Assembly: GCA_965366365.1 (NCBI GenBank)
Contig: CBDUEV010000007.1
Location: forward strand, 8,761-72,760
Direction: 5' to 3'
Source of the DNA: CBDUEV01 sp965366365
GTDB lineage: Bacteria; Actinomycetota; Acidimicrobiia; Spongiisociales; JAENVV01
DNA: 64,000 nt
The notes beneath the pieces are model-generated. The model did not search any database, was not told where the DNA came from, and was given only the letters and a program-made list of their open reading frames with translations. The position numbers were made by a program, and so were the translations under genes. The stretch's first letter is position 1; the number at the start of each line of letters is the position of its first letter. Below are positions 55,502-64,000 of the stretch, in pieces.

Positions 55502-57037
55502 TTGGAGAGGGTGACGATCACGGAGTCCGGCTTGGGGGCCCCCGACGTCGTGGCGGTCGCCCGGCACGGCGCCCAGGTGTCGCTCGACCGAGAAACGGTG
55601 ACGGCCATGGAGCGATCGGCATCGATCGTCGCCGACCTGGCTGCCGGGGCACGGCCCGTCTACGGCGTCTCGACCGGTTTCGGGTCCTTGGCGAACACGC
55701 CGATCCCGGCGGAGCGACGGGAGGAGTTGCAGCGGTCGCTGATCCGGTCACACGCGGCGGGAATGGGGCCGGAGGTCGAGAAGGAGGTGATCAGGGCCAT
55801 GATGGTGCTCCGAGTTCGATCACTCGCCTCGGGCTTCACGGGCGCCCGACCGGCGGTGGCCGAGACACTCATGGCTCTGCTCAACCATGACGTCACTCCG
55901 GTGGTGTTCGAGTACGGATCGCTCGGTGCCAGCGGCGACCTCGCTCCACTCGCCCACGCCGCCCTGGCGCTCATAGGGGAAGGCGAGGTCAGGGATCGAT
56001 CCGGGGACCGCATCCCGGCTGCCGTCGCCCTGGAGGCCGCCGGCATCGCTCCGGTGACCTTGACCGCCAAGGAGGGTTTGGCTCTGATCAACGGCACGGA
56101 CGGCATGCTGGGCATGCTCCTCCTCGGTCTGCACGACCTCTCCAACCTCATGACCGTCGCAGACATCACAGCCGGTCTCAGCGTGGAGGCGCTCCTCGGA
56201 ACCGACAGAGCCTTCGCGGCCGATCTGCAGGAGTTGCGCCCCTACCCCGGCCAGGCTGCCAGCGCCGCCAACCTCAGGGCGATGCTGGCGGACTCGGCGA
56301 TCGTGTCGAGCCACCGGGAAGGAGACAGCCGGGTTCAGGACGCCTACTCGTTGCGATGCTCCCCGCAGGTCCATGGGGCCGGCCGCGAGATCCACCGCTA
56401 TGCCACCGGAATCGGGGCGACCGAGCTGGGCTCCGCAATCGACAACCCCACCGTCCTTCCCGATGGGCGCGTGGAGTCGGTTGGGAACTTCCACGGCGCT
56501 CCGGTGGCCCATGCCCTCGACTATCTGGCGATCGGTGTCGCCGATCTGTGCAGCATCGCCGAACGCCGAACCGATCGACTCCTCGACGCCAGCCGAAGCC
56601 AGGGCCTGCCACCCTTCCTGACGGACGATCCCGGCGTCAATTCAGGGCTGATGATCGCCCAGTACACGCAGGCGGCGATGGTGGCCGAGAACCGGCGCCT
56701 GGCCACGCCCGCCAGCGTCGATTCCTTCTCGACCAGCGCCATGCAGGAGGATCACGTCTCGCTCGGCTGGCACGCCGGACGCAAGTTGAGGACCGCCATC
56801 GACAACCTCACCAGGGTGCTCGCCATCGAACTCGTGTGCGCGGCGCGAGGCCTGGATTTCCGAGCACCGCTCACTCCTGGCCCTGCCGGCCAGGCCGCCC
56901 GAGACCTTCTCAGACAGCATGTTCCCGGAGCGGGTCCTGATCGATGGCTTGCGCCCGAGTTGGCGGCCGCCGCGGCCATCGTGTCGGATGGCTCACTGGT
57001 GGCGGCGGTCAGCACCGCAACCGGACAATTGCAGTGA
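55502..57037 (+). CDS. hutH: Histidine ammonia-lyase
   Basis: 511 residues; converts histidine to urocanate, first step of histidine use. The self-forming MIO cofactor triad is A143-S144-G145 in GSLGASGDLAPLAH. VYGVSTGFGSLAN, QDAYSLRCSPQVHGA and SAMQEDHVS are also family-typical. TTG at 55502 is chosen for AGGAAGG four bases before it; GTG at 55511 would give a protein three residues shorter. Starts the hutH-hutU-def-hutI operon. Confidence 0.93.
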   Translation: MERVTITESGLGAPDVVAVARHGAQVSLDRETVTAMERSASIVADLAAGARPVYGVSTGFGSLANTPIPAERREELQRSLIRSHAAGMGPEVEKEVIRAMMVLRVRSLASGFTGARPAVAETLMALLNHDVTPVVFEYGSLGASGDLAPLAHAALALIGEGEVRDRSGDRIPAAVALEAAGIAPVTLTAKEGLALINGTDGMLGMLLLGLHDLSNLMTVADITAGLSVEALLGTDRAFAADLQELRPYPGQAASAANLRAMLADSAIVSSHREGDSRVQDAYSLRCSPQVHGAGREIHRYATGIGATELGSAIDNPTVLPDGRVESVGNFHGAPVAHALDYLAIGVADLCSIAERRTDRLLDASRSQGLPPFLTDDPGVNSGLMIAQYTQAAMVAENRRLATPASVDSFSTSAMQEDHVSLGWHAGRKLRTAIDNLTRVLAIELVCAARGLDFRAPLTPGPAGQAARDLLRQHVPGAGPDRWLAPELAAAAAIVSDGSLVAAVSTATGQLQ

Positions 57038-57062
57038 TGCACGTGAACAAAGGAGACTCACG

Positions 57063-58714
<1,652 letters not shown>

Positions 58715-58718
<4 letters not shown>

Positions 58719-59284
58719 CCGTCCGCCCGATCGCCGCCATCGGCGACCCCGTCCTACGCCGCCGGACGCTGGCCGTCTCCCTTGAAGAACTGGCGACGCC
58801 CGAGATCCAGACCCTGATCGACGACCTCATCGAAACGATGCGGGAGGCCGACGGCGCCGGAATCGCAGCCAACCAGGTATCCGTGCCACTACGCATCGCG
58901 GCGATGGAGGTGACCAAGAACCCCCGCTACCCCTACAAACCGGCCATGCCTCTCACGGTGGTCGTGAACCCGGTCCTGACGCCCATCGGCGACGACAAGA
59001 TCGAAATCAATGAAGGGTGCCTGTCGGTGCCGCTCCGAGGGTATCTGTGGCGCCACACCTCGGTTCGGATCGAGTACCTCGATCGGGACGGGAACCCGCA
59101 CGACGAGGTCAAGCATGGGCTGACCGCCGCCACCTTTCAGCACGAGATCGACCACCTCGATGGCAAGCTGATCGTCGACAGAACCGATTCGAGGACCTTG
59201 GCGACCTGGGACGAATACGACAAACACCAACGAGACGAGTTCGTGGAACGCATCACGGAATTCGTCGACCGGATCGGGTCGTGA
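58715..59284 (+). CDS. def: Peptide deformylase paralog inside the hut operon
   Basis: 189 residues. All three deformylase motifs are intact: GAGIAANQV (47-55), EGCLSVP (100-106, metal ligand C102) and QHEIDHLDG (142-150, H143, E144, H147). It should remove N-formyl groups. The GTG start overlaps the hutU stop as GTGA. This placement is unexpected; no formiminoglutamase or N-formylglutamate deformylase gene is visible, so a role on a formylated histidine catabolite is possible, but ordinary co-translational deformylation cannot be excluded. Confidence 0.93.
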
Positions 59285-59358
59285 GCCTGCAGCTCACCCG
59301 CGATGACACCTTCTCGGTGGTCGAGCCGGACCCGGCTGCCCCACTCTCGCCGGAGTGA
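59281..59358 (+). CDS. 25-codon open frame between def and hutI
   Basis: GTG at 59281 overlaps the def stop (GTGA) and reads MSLQLTRDDTFSVVEPDPAA plus PLSPE before TGA, four bases ahead of hutI. It could be a coupled small peptide, a relay for translational coupling, or chance. No homology is recognised. Confidence 0.25.
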   Translation: MSLQLTRDDTFSVVEPDPAAPLSPE

Positions 59359-59362
59359 CCGT

Positions 59363-60550
59363 ATGACCACCACCGTCATCGACAACATCGGTGTGCTCGT
59401 CACGAACGACCCGGAGCTCGGGGAGGGCATGCTCGGACTGCGCCACGATGTTGCGTTGATCTTGACCGGCGGCGAGGTCACCGCCATCGAACCGGCGGGG
59501 GCGTCGGCAGACCGCCGCGTCGACGCGGCCGGTCGATGCGTGATTCCCGGTTTCGTAGACAGCCACAGCCATCTGGTCTTCGCGGGCGACCGAGGCGAAG
59601 AGTTCGCAGCCAGAATGGCCGGCAGGCCTTACGACGTGGGTGGCATTGCGATCACCCGCGACGCTACCCGTCGCAGCACAGACGAGGAGCTCCATGCCCG
59701 GACTGCCAGACTCCGGCGGGAAGCGCAGCGAGCCGGAATCACCCACCAGGAGATCAAGTCGGGTTACGGGCTCGACGTCGAAACCGAGGCGCGGCTGTGT
59801 CGCATCGCCTCGAGTTTCACCGACGACGTCACCTTCCTGGGCGCCCATGTCGTCCCACCGGCGTACTCGGATCGTCCCGACGACTACGTCAGCCTGGTCT
59901 GCGGAGAGATGCTGGCTGCCTGCGCTCCATTTGCCAGGTGGATCGACGTCTTCTGTGAGGAAGGAGCGTTCGACGCCGACCAGAGTCGGGCTGTGCTCGA
60001 CGCCGGGAGGGCCGCCGGGCTGGGCCTCCGCCTGCACGCCAACCAACTCGGTCCCGGGCCGGGTGTTCGGCTGGCCGTCGAGGTCGGCGCCGCCTCGGCG
60101 GATCACTGCACCTATCTCACCGACGCCGACATCGAGGCACTGGCGGGGAGCGACACCGTGGCCACGCTTCTCCCTGCTGCCGACTTCTCGACTCGCCAGC
60201 CCTACCCCGACGCCCGCCGATTGATCGAGGCCGGCGCAGTGACGGCCATCGCCACCAACTGCAACCCCGGCTCCAGCTACACGACGTCGATGTCGTTCTG
60301 TATCGCCCTGGCGGTGCGCGACCTCGGCATGTCGATCGAAGAAGCCATCTGGGCAGCCACCGCCGGCGGTGCGGCCGCCCTTCGCAGACCGGACCTCGGA
60401 AGGCTCAGCGCCGGCAGCCGGGCAGACGCCGTGGTCCTCGACGCTCCCTCGTACACACATCTCGTCTACCGGCCGGGAGTGCCTCTCGTCGACACCGTCA
60501 TCCAAGCCGGTCGGGTGGTGGTTGGCTCGGCGCAGGCAAGCGCCGGGTAG
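59363..60550 (+). CDS. hutI: Imidazolonepropionase
   Basis: 395 residues; amidohydrolase opening imidazolonepropionate to formiminoglutamate. GFVDSHSHLVFAGDR has the metal HxH and the substrate Arg, then EIKSGYGLD, FLGAHVVPP, LRLHANQL and ASADHCTYL. The strand-8 position reads ATNCNPGSS, with Asn where the superfamily has catalytic Asp. ATG at 59363 gives the natural N-terminus MTTTVIDNIG. Operon position after hutU supports HutI. Confidence 0.9.
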   Translation: MTTTVIDNIGVLVTNDPELGEGMLGLRHDVALILTGGEVTAIEPAGASADRRVDAAGRCVIPGFVDSHSHLVFAGDRGEEFAARMAGRPYDVGGIAITRDATRRSTDEELHARTARLRREAQRAGITHQEIKSGYGLDVETEARLCRIASSFTDDVTFLGAHVVPPAYSDRPDDYVSLVCGEMLAACAPFARWIDVFCEEGAFDADQSRAVLDAGRAAGLGLRLHANQLGPGPGVRLAVEVGAASADHCTYLTDADIEALAGSDTVATLLPAADFSTRQPYPDARRLIEAGAVTAIATNCNPGSSYTTSMSFCIALAVRDLGMSIEEAIWAATAGGAAALRRPDLGRLSAGSRADAVVLDAPSYTHLVYRPGVPLVDTVIQAGRVVVGSAQASAG

Positions 60551-60559
60551 CCTGCCCGG

Positions 60560-61177
60560 GTGTTCTTTCTCCCCGTCACCGGGCCCCACCTGGGCGTCCG
60601 GCTCGTTCGATTGGTCTTCGGGCTCGTGCTCTTCGGCGTCGGGTCGGGGCTCATGCTCGAGTCGGCCCTCGGCCTGGCTCCCTGGGACGTCCTCCATCAG
60701 GGGCTCGCCCGCCGGTTCGGACTCACTGTCGGCATCTGGCTGGTCATCGTCGCCTTCGTCGTTCTGCTCCTCTGGCTCCCCCTCAAGGAGCGATTCGGTC
60801 TGGGCACCCTCCTCAACGCCATCATCATCGGGCCTTCCGTCGACGCCACCACCAGCTTGGTGAGCGCCCCCGAGGCGATTCTCCCCCGCGCCGGCCTGAT
60901 GATCTCCGGAGTGATCATCGTGGGCGTCGCCTCGGGTTTGTACATCGGCGCCCACCTCGGGCCAGGCCCCCGAGATGGGTTGATGACGGGGATCGCTCGC
61001 CGGGGACCGTCTCTTCGTCTCACGCGCGCCGTCATCGAAGTGAGCGTGCTCCTGGGAGGCTGGGCGCTGGGTGGAACCGTTGGGATCGGAACGCTGGTGT
61101 TCGCCTTCGGCATCGGACCGCTCGTGCAGTTCTTCCTCACCCGTCTCTCTGTACCGATCGGACTCTCGCAGGCTTGA
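60560..61177 (+). CDS. YczE/YitT-like membrane protein
   Basis: 205 residues with five or six hydrophobic helices and the family loop GLYIGAHLGPGPRDGLMTGIARR. N-terminal segment LVFGLVLFGVGSGLMLESALGLAPWDVLHQGL is typical. Function in this family is poorly known. GTG start is ten bases after hutI, so it may be the last gene of the hut transcript, conceivably a transporter-like partner. Confidence 0.8.
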   Translation: MFFLPVTGPHLGVRLVRLVFGLVLFGVGSGLMLESALGLAPWDVLHQGLARRFGLTVGIWLVIVAFVVLLLWLPLKERFGLGTLLNAIIIGPSVDATTSLVSAPEAILPRAGLMISGVIIVGVASGLYIGAHLGPGPRDGLMTGIARRGPSLRLTRAVIEVSVLLGGWALGGTVGIGTLVFAFGIGPLVQFFLTRLSVPIGLSQA

Positions 61178-61204
61178 GACCGCCTACCCCCACGGCCGAG
61201 CCAC

Positions 61205-62455
61205 TCAGAGGATGAAGAAGGCCCCCACCGCCGCCAGGGCAGCCGGAAGCAGAGCCGAAGCGACGGCGCGCCCCACACGGCGAGATCCGAGAGCCATCAC
61301 GATTCCGGCTTTGACCGCGGTATTGACGGCCACGGCGAGAAGGATGACCTTGGCGCCCACCACCGGGTCGAGGCCGTCCGAGACGAGGTTGGCGGTCGAC
61401 AGGCTGATGGCGTCCACGTCGTTGATGCCGCTCACCGCCCCCACCACATAGAGACTGGAGGTCGACACCCGCTCGATCAAAACCTTCGACACGAAGATGA
61501 TCACACCGTAGAGTGCCCCGAACTGGAGGGCCGTGCTGAGGGTGAGGGGATTCTTCACCTCGAGACTCTCCTCCGGCTCCGGGTATTCCTCCCGTCCGCT
61601 CCTCCACCACCAATAGGCGGCTACCGACCCGACGACGGCAGCCAGCACCAGGACCGGGAGCATCAGCGCCTCGAGAACCGTGGGTTCGACGACCGCCACC
61701 TCTACGAGAACGCGCGGGTACATGATCCCCGAGGCGCCGAGAATGCCTGCGATGAGGGCCGGGTGGAGCGCCTGGCGCGTCTTGCTCATCCGGCTGAACC
61801 CCATCGACACGGCCGTCGACGAAACGAGCCCACCCACCATGCCCGTCACGGCGAGACCCCGCGCCCCCATGATGCGAAGCGTGATGTAGCCCACCAGCCC
61901 GATCCCTGATACGAGGATCACCATCGTCCAGATCTGGCGCGGGTTGATCGCCGAGAAGGGGCCGATGTCCTCGTCGGGAACGAGTGGGAGGATCACGGCA
62001 GTGATGACTCCAAACTGAAGGACCGCCCGAACATCTTCAGGTGAGAAGCGGGCAACCAGTTGGTGGAGCGGGTCTTTCGCCGCCAGCAGGGCGCTTATGG
62101 CGACGGTCACCGCCACCGCCGGTATCCACAGGCCGTTCCACGCCATCACTCCCACGAGGAAGACTCCAAAGGCGGCCGCCTCGGTCGTCGTCCCCCAGTC
62201 GCCGCTGGCCCGGGCACCGAGGACATAGGAGCCGAGTAGCAGGGCGCCGAAAATCAGCGAGGCGGCCGCCAACGCGGTGCCCCCGTAGAGTTCGGCGAGG
62301 AAACCAGATCCCGCCCCCCACAGTGCGTAGAGGGCGAAGCTTCGCGGCCCCGCCGCGATGTCGTCCCAGCCAGGGGCCGTTTGGCGTTCGAAGCCGACCA
62401 CCAACCCGAGGGCGGCGGCTGCCACGAATGACGTGATCACCGAGCCGGCATCCAT
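61205..62455 (-). CDS. MgtC/SapB-DUF4010 membrane protein
   Basis: 416 residues with about eleven hydrophobic helices. The N-terminal 140 residues match MgtC/SapB (AAALGLVVGFERQ, GPRSFALYALWGAGSGF), and residues 175-416 match DUF4010 (GARGLAVTGMVGGLVSSTAVSMGFSRMS, VSGINDVDAISLSTANL). Substrate is unknown. It converges with the YczE-like gene and is divergent from the ClpX-domain fusion gene. Confidence 0.85.
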   Translation of the reverse strand: MDAGSVITSFVAAAALGLVVGFERQTAPGWDDIAAGPRSFALYALWGAGSGFLAELYGGTALAAASLIFGALLLGSYVLGARASGDWGTTTEAAAFGVFLVGVMAWNGLWIPAVAVTVAISALLAAKDPLHQLVARFSPEDVRAVLQFGVITAVILPLVPDEDIGPFSAINPRQIWTMVILVSGIGLVGYITLRIMGARGLAVTGMVGGLVSSTAVSMGFSRMSKTRQALHPALIAGILGASGIMYPRVLVEVAVVEPTVLEALMLPVLVLAAVVGSVAAYWWWRSGREEYPEPEESLEVKNPLTLSTALQFGALYGVIIFVSKVLIERVSTSSLYVVGAVSGINDVDAISLSTANLVSDGLDPVVGAKVILLAVAVNTAVKAGIVMALGSRRVGRAVASALLPAALAAVGAFFIL

Positions 62456-62601
62456 GAGGCAAGGCTAGGGCGCCGAGAGGACGGATCGGGCCAATCGGCA
62501 GCCGGGGATGACGCTGTCCGGTCTCGAAACGCCGAGCGGGCGGAGATATGGGCCTAATCTCACGGTGCCCGGCGCCCGCCGGGCGGCGAATCGGAGGGCA
62601 G

Positions 62602-63924
62602 ATGGCCAAGACGCGCTGCAGCTTCTGCGGCAAACACGAACACCAGGTCCGCCATCTCATCGCCGGGCCCGGTCAGGTGGCCATCTGCAACGAGTGCGTC
62701 GATCTGTGCGTGGATGTACAGAGCTCTGGCATGGAGTTCGATGGCCACCTCCTGCTCACCGGCATCGGGGAGCTCACCACCAACGATCGGTTCGTTCCCG
62801 GGTTGACAGGCGTCATTCGCGACGCGGCTGTGGCGGTGCGGGGTGGGGTGGTTCGGTGGGTTGGCCCTCAGCTGGCACTTCCGGACCGCTATCGGTCCTT
62901 CCCGACGGTGGATTGTGGGGGAAGAGCCGTGCTTCCGGGATTCGTGGATGCCCACACGCATGCCTTGTTCGGCGGGGAACAGGCGCACCTGGCGCAGGTG
63001 GGCGCCTCCGACATCGAGCAACGCGCCCAGGGCGCGGTTGCCGCCGCCACCACGACCCGGGCGACCTCCTCCGAGAGACTCTTCGAGGAGGTATCCGAGC
63101 GATTGGCGAGAATGCTCGCCCACGGGACCACGACGGTCGAAGTCAAGTCCGGGTACGGAAGCGACCTCGCCGGCGAACACAGGCTGCTGGATTTGGCTGA
63201 TCGGCTCGACCGGGAGTTGAGTATCGACGTGGTAACCACCCTTCTTTTCGGGATGGCGCCGCCGTCTGGGATGAGCAGCCACGAGTACGCCGTGTGGGCT
63301 TCAGAAGAGCTCGTCGTCGCCTGCGCCCCCCAAGCCTCGTACGCGGACGTTGCACTCGATCACCTCGCTCCCGATCAGGTCGGACTGATTCTCGACTCGG
63401 CGGTCCGGCACGGATTGTCCGTTCGGGCCCACGTGGCCGGCGCCGGCTCGGCGATCTATCTGCCAGAACTCCTCCGCCACGGCCCGGTCACCCTCGACCA
63501 CCTCGACCACCTCCATCCGGACGACCTGAGCCGACTGGGCGAGGCAGGCGTCGTCGCCGTGCTCCTCCCTACCACCGGTGGACCGAGGGGCGCCGGCTTC
63601 TCCGCCCCGGCCATGTGGGATGCCGGCCTCACCGTGGCCCTCGGCACGGACTGCAATCCGGTTGATTCCTATGTCGAGAGCATGCAATTCGTCGTCGCTC
63701 TGGCGGTGACCGATCTCGGGATGAGCGTTGAGCAGGCCGTGTGGTCGGCCACACGGGGCGGCGCCCTCGCCGTCCAGGAACCCGAGAAGGGCTGGCTGGG
63801 CCGTGGCACGTTCGGCGACCTCCTCGTCCTCGACGCCCCCTCAGCGGCTCACCTCGCCTACCGGCCCGGTATCAATCTCGCCTGGCGTGTCTTCAAGGAG
63901 GGCATTCCGGTGGCTGGTCTGTGA
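62602..63924 (+). CDS. ClpX-type zinc-binding domain fused to a HutI-like amidohydrolase
   Basis: 440 residues. Residues 4-40 match the ClpX N-terminal zinc-binding domain: CSFCGKHEHQVRHLIAG with ligands C6, C9, C29 and C32 and the tail CNECVDLC. From about 50 the protein is a HutI-type amidohydrolase: LPGFVDAHTHALFGG, TTVEVKSGYGSD, RAHVAG, LDHLDHL and TDCNPVDS, ending GINLAWRVFKEG. Metal ligands (HxH, H, D) are present, but HutI substrate residues are replaced (see findings). GGAGGG precedes ATG 62602; an internal ATG at 62731 could make the enzyme alone. The function of the fusion is unknown. Confidence 0.85.
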   Translation: MAKTRCSFCGKHEHQVRHLIAGPGQVAICNECVDLCVDVQSSGMEFDGHLLLTGIGELTTNDRFVPGLTGVIRDAAVAVRGGVVRWVGPQLALPDRYRSFPTVDCGGRAVLPGFVDAHTHALFGGEQAHLAQVGASDIEQRAQGAVAAATTTRATSSERLFEEVSERLARMLAHGTTTVEVKSGYGSDLAGEHRLLDLADRLDRELSIDVVTTLLFGMAPPSGMSSHEYAVWASEELVVACAPQASYADVALDHLAPDQVGLILDSAVRHGLSVRAHVAGAGSAIYLPELLRHGPVTLDHLDHLHPDDLSRLGEAGVVAVLLPTTGGPRGAGFSAPAMWDAGLTVALGTDCNPVDSYVESMQFVVALAVTDLGMSVEQAVWSATRGGALAVQEPEKGWLGRGTFGDLLVLDAPSAAHLAYRPGINLAWRVFKEGIPVAGL

Positions 63925-64000
63925 GTACTCAGCGGCTCACTGCCTTCTCCGGCTGGCTGCTGGCGTTCGTCGCCCTGCTGGCTTCAAAGTGGTGGACGTT
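63921..64000 (+). CDS. Membrane protein, N-terminal fragment cut by window edge
   Basis: GTG at 63921 overlaps the stop of the fusion gene (GTGA). The 26 visible codons start MSTQRLTAF and continue into a hydrophobic helix (GWLLAFVALLAS). The frame is open to the end of the window. Coupled to the fusion gene, so it may be its functional partner; family cannot be told. Confidence 0.5.
   Translation, partial: MSTQRLTAFSGWLLAFVALLASKWWT

Noticed and set aside
59294..60955. 553-codon minus-strand frame opposite hutI
   Set aside because: Antisense to a clear HutI; composition is charged and glycine-rich as expected for an antisense high-GC frame.

Overview
The window is high-GC bacterial chromosome. 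A WhiB protein, a TreS-maltokinase fusion, a DUF3105 protein, a 13E12/DUF222 HNH protein, a SARP-type regulator, a DevR/DevS-like pair and many apparently leaderless genes all point to Actinomycetota. The combination looks more like a deep-branching class such as Acidimicrobiia than a streptomycete or mycobacterium, but this placement is inferred from gene content alone. I saw no rRNA, tRNA, CRISPR array or insertion sequence.

Left third (1-17.4 kb): trehalose metabolism (otsB, cut by the window edge, converging on treS), the ribosome-rescue factor arfB, and a dispersed menaquinone set (menE, menB, menA, menH, menD, menF; no menC seen). Between these lie an OmpR-type two-component system, a DUF1684 protein, two uncharacterised genes and two further alpha/beta hydrolases. 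menD and menH appear to fire back to back from one shared -10 element, both leaderless.

Stress/redox block (17.4-32.2 kb): a CBS-BON protein, a universal stress protein and a DevR-like regulator form one operon, divergent from a GAF histidine kinase. A SRPBCC protein, a DUF302 protein, WhiB, a PIG-L deacetylase and a TusA-like protein follow. Good matches to the mycobacterial DosR box lie in the kinase/regulator divergent region and upstream of whiB. Next come pyruvate:ferredoxin oxidoreductase coupled to a dihydroorotate-dehydrogenase-like protein, a GNAT-fused NDP-forming acyl-CoA synthetase, and a SARP-like regulator.

Ribosomal block (32.2-55.3 kb, all minus strand): the S10-spc-alpha gene string rpsJ to rplQ is uninterrupted, with secY, adk and map but no infA. 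The str genes rpsL-rpsG-fusA-tuf lie further right. Between tuf and rpsJ sit three foreign-looking genes, one an HNH protein whose start codon lies inside a consensus LexA box. The tuf gene uses G/T-ending codons unlike its neighbours, and its 3' tail is duplicated just downstream.

Right end (55.5-64 kb): a histidine-utilisation operon hutH-hutU-def-hutI with an embedded peptide deformylase, a YczE-like membrane protein, an MgtC/DUF4010 membrane protein, and a gene joining a ClpX-type zinc-binding domain to a HutI-like amidohydrolase. That fusion is the most novel object in the window.
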